Below are positions 35,301 to 47,300 of a stretch of 64,000 bases of DNA, one piece after another. Source of the DNA: Chrysopilus asiliformis (Eukaryota > Arthropoda > Insecta > Diptera > Rhagionidae); the NCBI GenBank assembly GCA_964034945.1, contig OZ035962.1:7763789-7827788 (forward strand). Direction: 5' to 3'. The notes beneath the pieces are model-generated. The model was not told the origin of the DNA. It searched no databases and saw only the letters and a list, made by a program, of their open reading frames with translations. A program made the position numbers and the translations under genes. Positions within the stretch are counted from its first letter, which is position 1, and every line of letters starts with the position of its first letter.

Positions 35301-38300
35301 AATGAATACCGATCAAAAATGTCGATAAAATTGTGAACTGATACATGATTACACAATGAAATTGAACAAACGTGAAAAATCAATACGACCCATAAATAAC
35401 AATAATAAAAAAAGGTATTATTCATCTATGGAAAGAACCTTTTTCAGCAATGTAGCCCAAATAAAAGTGTTTTCTATTTTGATGCTTCTATGTCGGTCTG
35501 GGATTTACCTGGCTCCATTTTCTTTTATACAGTAGAGTACGCTTAAATGCAACACGGATAATGGCATTAAATGCATAAATGCATCTATTTTCAAGATCAC
35601 AAATGTCAAAATTAAAATTAAATTTTACACGCTTAAATGCATAACACGAATAAATGCAAGGAAATTGCGAAAAAAATCGATGTACATTTAATCACATTAG
35701 AAACAGAAGAAAAAATCTTGAAGTTTAACCAAATATTTTTACATTTTGAACTAAATCTTTTATTTTCAATCTAGATTCATAAATTTAATTAATTTGAGAT
35801 ATCAGGAACCAGTGTTATATAATTATAAACACAAAAAAATAATATATACAAATTTATAATCATAAAAAAAAATCGGAGAAGGAATAATACTACAGGGCCC
35901 TTTTTCCAAATTTACAATCTTAATTTTCAAAAAAAAAGACAATTTTTTAGTTCTATGGCAGTTCCTTCGAGACTTTCATGTTACTTTTGATTTACGATGA
36001 CACGTGCAAAAAAGGAATGGATGGGTATAAAAAATAAAAGTTTTTCATCATTCCAAATCATTCTTTTTACTTTGCTCTGTGTAGCTATAGGAGGATATTA
36101 TTGTATTCTATGCGGTTTTGAGAAAAATTGCATATAAAGAAATTTCCCACATCTTTTCCTTTAACGGGGTTTACGTATCACTAACGATTCTTGAGATATT
36201 TGATTATTTTTTACATATTTTTTTCGAAACTTTAAATATTGCCGATAACAAAAGATTGTTTAATGAGTTACAATTCTAAATATAAAAGTGTACGTCTTCT
36301 AACTGTTTCATCAAAAACGGCTCTTCAGTTACATCCAAATTCTGGTTTGTTCGTTTGTTACAAATAAACTCAAAAACGTTTGAACGAAATTTATAAAACT
36401 TGGTAATCAAATTAATCACACACACACCAGGGACCTTAATCAAGAACTTGAATCGAGAAGCTACTCGACTCGATAGTCGAACGAAATTAATTATATGTGG
36501 TATTCTTGAACCCGAAAAACACATGAAAAATAATAATCTTTTAACCCGTTCGGTACATGTTTTTTTCTATGGGGGTTAAAGATTCTCTCTATACAAATTA
36601 ATGATGTTTAAGCTATTAGTACCTATTCATTTAAAACAAAAAAAAAATTAAAAAATTTTATGTTTTACAAATACGTCTACTGTAGTCCAGCTTTTTACTC
36701 AAAAAATCAAAATTGGGTCACAAATGCACTTAAAGGTACACTGAATGAGAATAGAGTGTTGAAAATAAATAAATAATAAGACAATTCAAATTTTTTAGCA
36801 TGATGCCATATGGCATCAAAATACCGAATGGGTTAACTCTAAAAGCAAACATAAAAATATTTAATTTACCCAGTTGAATGACTTTTTTGTCCTATATATG
36901 TTGAGTAAAGACTCGAAAGAAATTGCTCGAATTTACGTTCGGGAATTGCATTTTGTCGAACTCGAACAAAATTTTACTCGATTTCGAGTTCCAGAATAAG
37001 GCCTCAGGTTTAAATATAGACTGTAAAAAATTTAGACATATTTCGCCTCAGCCAAAAAAAAATTTTTTTTTCTAAAAATTACTATTCATACATACTGTTG
37101 ATTTTCTTTAATTTTATTACTACATTTTGATAATTGTTCAAAAATTAATGAATTTTTATATAAATTCATATTTGCTTTATCTAGGAAAAGAGATTCGTGT
37201 GCCAGTCTAAATTAAATATTTTCAAGCTGTTTCGACTAAATCTAATTTGGTGCATTTAAAATAAACTAACGTCATAAGTACGTCATATAGGGATATTTTT
37301 TTTCAACTTGAACACAGCGCATTTTATGCAAAACATGAAATTATAGAAAAACCCACTTCTGTGTGAAGTTTTGTATACTTCAATGCCTGAGTAGTTTTTC
37401 TTCAGTGGACTATTAAAGCTAATCATGGCAGAATGAATTTATTTTGAGTTAGATTTAAGTTCCAGAAGATATTATATCTACATAGGAATTAAGTTATTGG
37501 ACACACTTTTCCTATGGATTAAATCGGATTAATATGCAAAATTCAATATTTTAAATTCTCCTATTCCGGTTGATACTTTGATATTCGATGCATCTTTCTT
37601 CTCTCACAAAAAAGGACGAATACACACAAAATTCCAAAATCTCTACAAAACAATATGTGAGTATTAGTGGCGCAAGCGTCCTTCTCTGCAAGGATCGATT
37701 CATATCTAAACTTTTGGCCAGAGTCGTGACAATGTCAGCCGATACATACTTGGGATTGTCCTAAACCATTACCTAATTCTAGACTGCATGAGCCTACCAA
37801 AATTATTTTCATTGGCAACTGGAACTCGTTGATCCATTTTTGTAAATTCTTCACAATGGAATCATAATCGAACGCCTTGCTTACCAGTTTGTGCAGTAAT
37901 ATCCGAATCAAACTTTAGATTACATACTTTCATCTTTCCTATAAATGGTGCTGTTCATACATATTTGTGTTTAATTTTTAATGAATAAATATTCTAGCAC
38001 TTTGCTAAATTTTCAAGATTAGGTAAAAAATATGTAAAAAATATATAATTACAATGAAACCTGTGTAAGCCGGACACTGGATAAGCCAGAAACCTATCTA
38101 AGCTGCACAATTTTTAAAGTTCCATGATTTTGCTGTCTATAAATTGTCTAAGCCAGACAAATTTCCTGGTCCCGTGTGAGTCCGAGTAAATAATATATGA
38201 AGTAGTTATATTTAGTGTTTAACCATTGAACCATTTCTGATTCATGGTTTATACTCGGCCTTTTAGCATTGAATCCTATTAGAATTTCTCGGCTTATACG

Positions 38301-41300
38301 GTCTGCAAAAACAAAAATAATATTATTTTTGCGGATATTTTCACATCCAAATTTTCCCCCCAACAGGAAGTAGTTATGTATCTCCATGTTATTTTTGAAA
38401 AAAAAACAATAGTTTCAAAAAAAAGATTTTTTATATAACACACCGACATTCATTTGAATATGTTCACCCCCTTCCCTTATAAATGATAAGAATACGAGTA
38501 TATGACACCGTATTTTTAGAATTTTTTACTGCAAGTGTTTGGAATACGATTTTACATAACTTTTTAAAACAATTAAATTGATCATTCAAAACAGCTTATT
38601 CTATTCTCAAAGGACGATGCACGAAAATCCCCCTTGACTAACTTTTGGGTTTCACATTCGTTGTACCTGCATATGAAAGGTAATTTGATCTAGCAGTTCC
38701 CCGCCAAAAAAGAGCTTATGTCCATGAAACTAGAGCAAATTACCTTTCCAATGCAGGTACAACGAAAGTGAAACCCCAACTGGTTCAAAATTTAGCCCGG
38801 GGGCATAAAAATCGTCGAATCCTGCATGGTTCTTTATAGAGAGCAAAAGTGTTTGATAAATATTTTTATATAACTTTTCCATACATCAAATTCAATTTTA
38901 AATATAAGTCATGCTCGCAGATATGTAAGTATTCGTGATTTGAAAAAAAAGCTTGATCCCGAATGGTAAACGCTTGTTTGGTACAAAATATGAAACGTGG
39001 AACAAGACCTGCATATGTATTACTTTTGAAAGGAAAAGACAAGCAATATAAACTCCTAATCTGATTTTTTTTCAATTTAAATGATATTTTTAATAAATAT
39101 TTGAATCCGTGTACCTATTGAACTTTCGTAAAATATCCGCAACAAAGCTTTTCGTAAACTATCCGCAAAAAAACAAACCTGTTTCGATCCTGAACCGCAC
39201 CTCTAAAAATAATAAATTTTCTAACTATCATGTAAATATAGTACGAATTTTTAAACTACGAGTTTTTCCCATTTGTTTAAGAGAACTTCTCTGTAATTTA
39301 ATACTTCTACTCATAGTCCATATTTGTAGAACTTTTTTTCTATTGCTTCATCATGTTGAAAATTGCCGTTATAGAAATTTGCGGTAAAATAAAAAATCTA
39401 TGCCATTCTTTATTCTTGTACTAGAAAGGAAATTGGCCAGTGAGACTGAAGTTGAACTGATAAACTTATGACGTCAGACGAAAAACATATTTCAAAAGAA
39501 AAGTATATAAAAACGAAAAAAAAGCTTTTACTTGTAAATGAGATTGATTTTCCAAGTAAATGGATCAATATCGCATAACCTCACTATATTTATATTCCAT
39601 TCTTAAAAATAGTTTGCGCATTATAACCAGCGTTCCTAAATAAAAAAACTTTCAAAGATATTATTTATTCCCTTAGTTCAATGTTTGGTATTATGTCTAA
39701 AAAAGTGGAGTCTATTAATATCATATCGTTCTACAAGAAATGTTGTACTAATTGGAATTAAGGAATTTTTGATGACCATTATGAGTACTCAGGATTTAAA
39801 ATACAGTGAAACCTCCTCTCCATAACGAAATTCTAGATAAAAAAAAATCTCTCGCGATTTCGTTATATGATTTTTTTTTCGCAAAGTTGAATTCAGTCAA
39901 ATCGTATTGAATGACGTTTTTTTTAAATATCTGCAGTTTGTCAATTTTGAAAAAGAATCGTTAAAGTTCTAAAACTTTGCAAGACGTCGAGTGTTTTTAA
40001 GTAAAACATAACACCCCAAATTTATTTAAAAACTCAATTACTGTCAGGTAGTAAAATACTGTTTTATATTTTGTTTTTGAACTTCCGGTATCAAAAAATA
40101 ATTTGTAATAATTTATAATTATCATTATCATGACGGTTTTTAAAAAGTAATCATATTGCCGTCACTTCCGTGTCAATAAATGTCATAACTTTGAGCAATC
40201 ACGTGCGTATATTAGGCACCCCTTTTTGCGTTGGTACAAACCAGAGGAGCAACAAGCTGGGAAGCAAAAACAATGTCAAGGAACTTTTGTGCGTGTTCAC
40301 TTATATTAACCGCAAAATGTTGGCGAAGTTAAACTTTGAATATGCTTTTTGTAAACGCCATTTATTGATTTTGTCACTTTTTTCTGAAATTATAAATCCT
40401 TAGTGTTTTTATCCTAACATTTATATACATTTAAAAAAAATAACCATTAGTTTTAAACAAATAACCGTTATTTATACTATGAAGTGATGTATTGTACATT
40501 AGGGCCCGAATTAACGTATAGACAAAATATCAGTTGTGATCAAAAAAACTTTCCTTGCAATATTTAGTTTCGGCGAAATTTTGTAAAAAATATTTTATCA
40601 AATATCTCGTGTACCATTGATGATGCGTAAAAAATGTTAATGCAAAAAATGCGGAAAATTTCCTATAAATGTGTTATATGCATTTTTTCCGATTTCTTTT
40701 TAAATATCTTGAAAGCCATTAGGGATAAAAAACAGTAAAATTAAAAAATGTAGGAAACTTAATATCCTTTAAATTTTGTCATATTCATTTTTTCCCAAAA
40801 GCGTATACGGTTCGAGAAATTTTGAAAAAAAACCGTATTTTTATCAAAAAAAAAATTGTATGGGAGGTACCTGCTATAGTTACCGTTACTTTTCCAAAAG
40901 TTGATAGAAAACTAAAATTGTTTTAAATCTTTATCGCAAAAAATGTCAAGCCATTAGATTAACGTGTTCTTGGGTTATTTAAGATGTGTAGAACGGACAG
41001 ACCGACAGACATAATGCAAGGACATCCTCATAATTTTGCCGGAAACGAATTTCGTACTAATTAGAAATTACGTATAGTGACGGTTCTTTGGTGAGCTATT
41101 AAACATATTTCACCACTATTAACTTGTAAGGGAAATTCATCTGCCGGAAGTAAAATAGCGGTTTTCTTTATCAAGACTTTCATTGAGCGTTTAAGATTTT
41201 AAAAAATCCTTTACTTTTGCCTTTCACTAGAATATAAGATCATAAATATTTCACAACAAATAATTTCTAAAAAAAAATATTGTTTTATCATAATTTTCAC

Positions 41301-44300
41301 TTGTAGAACTTTAAAAGAAAATCTTATTGTGGAGCAGATTGGCTTGATCCAAAAACATCCCCAGGGTGTAACTAACTAATTGATGGAAATGAAATGCCAC
41401 CCGTGCAACGCAAGTCAAAAAACACGCCATCAAACATTAATTTTTATCTTCTCCTCATTCCATATTGAAACTGTGAAAACACCAGTAAATATAATAGAAG
41501 GTGAAAGGAAATTTCCGTTTGTTCCTTTGGGTTTTAATGGGGTTTTCGATTCAATTTCGACTGTATTACAATATAACATGTTGAATCCTTCAATAAGTAT
41601 TCATATACCTTTAATGTTAGCAAAAAAAAACTGTATGTATATATTTTAATTATAATAACGATTCTGATAGATTTTTTTCGTATTATAATTTTAGGGCAGA
41701 TCCCAATGCCGCAGCCCCAGCCGCAGCCCCAGCGGGCGAGGGCGGAGATGAAATTGTCGGAGGGCCAAGAAATCCCCAACAGATCGCAGCACAGAAAAGG
41801 TTACAGCAGACACAAGCACAAGTAGATGAGGTGAATCAATTTCTTAATTTACATTTTCATTTCCCGTGAACATTATTTTTTATCACGGACATATTTTTTC
41901 CAGTGGAAATTTCAATATTTTTGTTATCATTCTTCATTATAACCCTGTTGTGGATTTTTTTTTGCCGTTCCTCAATTTTTCAATCTTTTCATTTATAATT
42001 CTTGTTGTTTTTATCCATAAAACTTTTTACCTTCTAATTAAATCGAAATTTTCGTAATTTTGTAACTCACCTTAAAACTTTTATTTGGCGTAGGTTGTGG
42101 ATATTATGAAAACAAATGTAGAAAAAGTACTCGAAAGAGATCAAAAACTCTCAGAGCTCGACGATAGAGCGGATGCCTTACAACAGGGAGCGTCACAGTT
42201 CGAACAGCAAGCAGGAAAACTTAAACGAAAATTCTGGTTGCAAAATCTAAAGGTAAGAAGTTATTGTTTATAATATTGGCAGTGTTTTTCTGTATGTTCG
42301 CTTATAATTCGAGAAAAACTGAACTGATTTGCAGCAAACCTTGGGTAGGGCTTTTTGATATCAAGGGAAGGGTTATTCACTACACCAGCGTTTTCCAAAC
42401 TGGGAGGCGCGTTTCCCTAGGGAGGCGTGGACTAGTCTAAGGGGAGGCGCGAATATTAGTCAGTATTATACGTAACATATAGGTACATATTAACTACTAT
42501 GCTGCTGATGCTACCCTTACCCCGTAGCAAACATAACGGTTCAAATATTTTTAAGGGAGCCGTGGTAAAATAAAGTTTGGAAAACGCTGCACTACACACT
42601 AATCCAGGAAACTTTACGTACTTCTTAATCAACTTGTAAAACTTGAATTTGTCCCAAAGGAATTTTAAGCTGTCCCGAAAACTACTAGGGTAAAGTATCC
42701 AGATCTGAGCCCCGGCACCAGTTCTGAGCACCCCTGCTAATTTTCCGGTTAAAACAAGAATTGTGCGCGATTGAGCCGATTAAACCACATTTCACAACGT
42801 GATGAAACCAATTATTCTTTGAATTTAATTCTTATTTCTATGAGTTACTAGGCGTACTTAATTTAATACGGGGGCTCAGAACTGGATTTTGGGATAATTT
42901 CCACATTTACACATAATTCTTTTTTTTATCCAAATTGTTGAGGAATATGTATATGTTAATTTAATTTAAACATTCCATACTTTCGGCCAGTAAGTATAAG
43001 TTTCTCAGAAAGTATACGGAAGACAAAGAAAATATGGTATGAAGTGAAAAAACGCTTAAGGGGGCTCAGATCTGGGTATTTTACCCTATGTATTTTCTTT
43101 ATAAAAAACGCAAGCCTAAGACCGTGAAGAAAACCAAAATAGAATTTTGTTCACCAAGCCTTTTTCCCAGACTCGGCTTTATTCAATCACAATATTTTTT
43201 TGATAAATTTAAAGCGGCAATTCATACTTCTCTAATTAAAGAAGCCTGACAATGCGTCGATCTTTGGTACAATTCTATGTCCGATTAAAAGGATCGACCA
43301 TTACATTTTTACAGGTAGCAAAATTTCGATCCATTCACGAAAAGTTTCTTCAAATTTGACCGATAAAACGTGCGTTTTATTCAAGCGTCAGTAATCCTTT
43401 CAATGCCATCGTTATTTTGTAATAAATTAAAAACTGTATTTGTGTCATTTGAAAAGTTTCAAATATCAAAGCACTTTTATTATTTAGTTAAATTATACAA
43501 ACTTTGTTTCTTCCTTCACTTGTATTCAAATTCTAATTGCTGATTTTGCTAAAAAAAATCTATTTTAGATGATGATAATAATGGGGGTAATTGGACTTGT
43601 TATACTTGCGATAATTGTAGGTGAGTAAATTGTTACAGGATGGTAACGGTAATTATACTCATAATGATTTTGCATTTTGAAGCGATTTTTTTAATAATAA
43701 ATAAGTAACTTCAATTTGACTTTGTATAAATTTGTATATTTTGTATCCATTTAAATAATGTCGATTTAAATAATATCTAAAAAAACTCACTTCAAAACTC
43801 GAAAATATTAATATAAATTTCAGCTACCAATTTCTAATAATAAAATTAATCTATATTCACTTCCCCTATTATTGCTATTAATTAAAAAAATGTCGTTGAT
43901 ATAATATCACCTAATTTTACTATAATAATTATAGTAAAACTATTAAATTGAAATATTTTTAGTACATTGATTAATTTTTGGAATAAATATGATTAAAACG
44001 ATATAAAATTTTATCCCATTATAGCAAACTTCATGTAGACGGCTAATAAATAATAAAAATGAATTCCAATGCATATACCATTAATAAAATGCAAATTATA
44101 CAAATTAAAAATATCATCAGTTTTCGCCTAAAAAATTATGTTCATACCAAAATATAATAATGATCCAGGTTCGACATATTATTCGTTATAATAGCAAAAT
44201 TATTATAATAAATAAATATCTTTAATTGTTCAGTTTGTATACTAAGTTGATATTTGTTTGGTTTTCTTTCGTTTTATATTACTATAATAATAATAAAATA

Positions 44301-47300
44301 TTCAATTCTCTTAGATTTTCATCTATGTCGTGATAAAAAGTTTCTGTATTATTTTGTAAAATTTATTTCATTTTGTATTTGAAAATTTCCTTGAAAATGT
44401 GCCTATTTTTTTTTTAGTTTCCTTTTATTTATCAACTAAATGCCAATTTCTTATTCTTTCATTTTGTTTTATGTTTCTCTAAGTTGATCTATTTAGTGCA
44501 AAAATATACTAAATAATGGCATCTATATATGTTTGTGTATACTGATATTTTTCTATATTCAACTTATATATCCTATGACCTTCATACATATTTGAGTTAC
44601 TCTTTTGCGACTAAAAACCTTCTAGACTAAAAAAAATGTTTTTAGTAAGCAATTCCTCAATCATAATTATATCAATTTTTCCCTATTAATAATATTACTA
44701 ATAAATCGGTGGAAATTTGGCAAAGCTTGATAACCACATTTTTCAAGTTTTCAACTAAACAATTTCAAAATTTCAAAAAAATATGACATGGTAATTTTTT
44801 TTAGTTTTTTCGTTAAATCAACTTTTTTAACGTTTATTTTAAACTATAAAATAATTATATATACTTATGTATTATATTATTTTTAAACGGCTTTGTTGAA
44901 AATTTGAAAAATGTGCTTAGTTTTGGCAAATTTCCACAAAAATTATCCTTTCCATCCCGTCTAAAACTTGTAATTTGTTTTAGTTAATTGAATGTTGTGT
45001 TGCTCAATCTTAGTATTAAATATAAAAAGACAAATGTCCAATACGCAAATACAAAAAATTAACAAAAATATGCAAAACAAAACGAATTGATTAAATTTTT
45101 TACGAAAATTTGTGAGAACACAATTTTATAAATCTGATGTCTTCTTCGTACCGTTAGCAATTTATTTTTATTTTATACTAAAAGTTGATTTTTAGACTTT
45201 ATTTCAAAAATATAGTCACATCAGTGAACCATTTCTGAGGTTAAATTTTTTCAGAACGCATCCCTCTTAAAAATGTATAACCATTTTAATTCATTTATAT
45301 TTAATTCCATTTTGACATTGCTTTAGAGTTGGTCATGCAAAATCCCTGTACAATATCATTTATTTTATCTTATTTTGCTGAAAAGTAAGTTTTGAACAAA
45401 CTTAAATATTTTACTATATTTTTATAGACTTTTCAAACGATTTTTATTTTAAATGGTTACAGGGAAAAAAGATGAATAAACATTTAAACCAGGTATAAAA
45501 AACAATTTTTTTTTGAATTATTAAACAGAACTTTATTGCTAGAGTCGGTCAAAAAATATTCCCAGAAAGAAGATTTAGCCTCAGGTCAAATTTAAATTTA
45601 AGTTTTTACCGCTTTAAGTTAGAAAAAACACAATTAAAATTCAAATTAAAAATCCTATTGGAACATGATACAAAATAGGACCATTTTCACAAGAAAAAAA
45701 GCTTGGATTTACAGTCGAAATTCCATAATTTGAACCGAAAATTGTGCCATTACTACACTGTAGAAAATGAATTTGAATTTAAACCGAAAAATGGGGTAAA
45801 AACGGGGTAAATTTGCAAAAACGTCGTAAAATTTCGAAAAAAAATCAGAATTTAGCTCGCACACCATTTAAGTTGTAAACTCACCCAAAAAACATTAATC
45901 TTACACTAGAAATAGGGTAATTTTAAACCTTGCGTAAAATTTCGACCAATATTCGTATTTTTACTCTCATTTTGGTGTAAAAACACGCTCGCAGGGTATT
46001 TTTGCATTATTGTACGGACAATTTAACCTTAACCTTATAATTCGCATAAGGTTTGTGGCATCGGAGTATAAATACTCGAATCGAGTTTTACTCTACCAAA
46101 ATCCTGTGTGGTGCCTGCCACATGACAGACATGCCCGGGAAATTTGGATGTGAAAACATCCGCAAAAATAATATAATATTTTTGTTTTTGCAGACCGTAT
46201 AAGCCGAGAAATTCTAATACCATTTTCGGTGTAATTTTAAACAAAAAATGTCGTAAAATTACACCTTTAAGACGCGGTTTTGCTACCAAATAGGAGGAAA
46301 ATTACAACAAAAATGTGGTAATTTTAAACATCCATGTCGTAAAATTACACCCGTATTGTACTTTTACTTCTTATTTAGCTTAAAGTTCCCCCGTAAAAGA
46401 GGCTTTTGTATGCCACAAAATGAGTAAAAATGCATAGCTTTTAAGCCATTACGACTCGGTGTAATTTTACCCCTATTATCGTAGGAAAATGGTTTCCTAC
46501 GATAATAGGGGTAAAATTACAATAAAATTTTCTAGAGTGTACATGGTACAAAATGACTGGAACTCCAAATGAATTTCCAACCAATTTGGTGATTTGGAAT
46601 ATACTTTTTTGAATTTTTTTCTGTTTCTTCGATTTTTACAGACAATTACACTCAATTTTTTCGCGGTTTTTTGTTATTTCCTTTGAAAGTTGTTTAACCA
46701 GCATGAATTAAATTAAACGAGTTAAATAATTAAATAAACTAAATTGGCTAACAGTTCTATTATTTAGCTTTACAGTGAAAGTGTGTCAAAATGCTTTAAA
46801 TGTGCTTCTGTCTAAATAAATAAAGTGCATTTTAAATGCAATAATTCTAACATATTTTGTGTTAATTTCCTTTTTATTACATAAACGTATAAACGTATAT
46901 AATACAAATACAAAACAAATATATTTTCAAATAAAATCATACAAATTATATTATGAAAAAATACATTGTTAAAACAAATTATTTGAAGGTTTTTTTTTGC
47001 ATTTTGCATGGTTTAACATTTTTAAGAAAACACAAAAATTTAGTTTTGTATGAAAACTGTTTGATTCGAGAAAATATAAAAAATATCTGATATTATCATA
47101 AGATTTCCTTAGTACTTCGCTTCGTGTTTCCTAAGGCGGTGGTATAGCTATATTGTATTTTTTGTGACAAATTGAATCTCAAATCACACAATGAAAAAAT
47201 AAATGTACTTTTAACATTGAAATCATGTGAATTTGACATTGTCGAATGCCGTTTCAAATGAGTTTTATTGTAAGTTTTACAAAACCGAATTTCATGGTCA

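Larger units (their letters stand above)
32391..41694 (+). other. Synaptobrevin intron 1 (9.3 kb)
   Basis: Donor GTAAGT, acceptor ATTTTAG; it splits the start codon. It contains the second direct repeat unit (33147), pogo-like termini (35530, 38052, 39804), a TTAA MITE (36541), a fragment shared with 46138 (38270), foldback copy 2 (38609) and repeat R1 copy 3 (40518). I see no other exon, although alternative first exons cannot be excluded. Confidence 0.6.
42253..43568 (+). other. Synaptobrevin intron 3 with two MITEs
   Basis: 1.3-kb intron, phase 0, donor GTAAGA, acceptor TATTTTAG. It contains a hAT MITE (42386-42589) and a TA-flanked MITE (42688-43086) only about 100 bp apart. Confidence 0.8.
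45754..46541. mobile_element. Unclassified element with TACACTSTAGAAAAT termini
   Basis: Ends TACACTGTAGAAAAT and, reverse complemented, TACACTCTAGAAAAT (one mismatch in 15). The ~790-bp interior is full of GGTAAAATTAC/GTAATTTTACC-like phrases in both orientations, carries the fragment shared with 38270-38360 at 46138-46217, and ends near a perfect inverted repeat (46461-46520). No transposase ORF. Confidence 0.6.
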
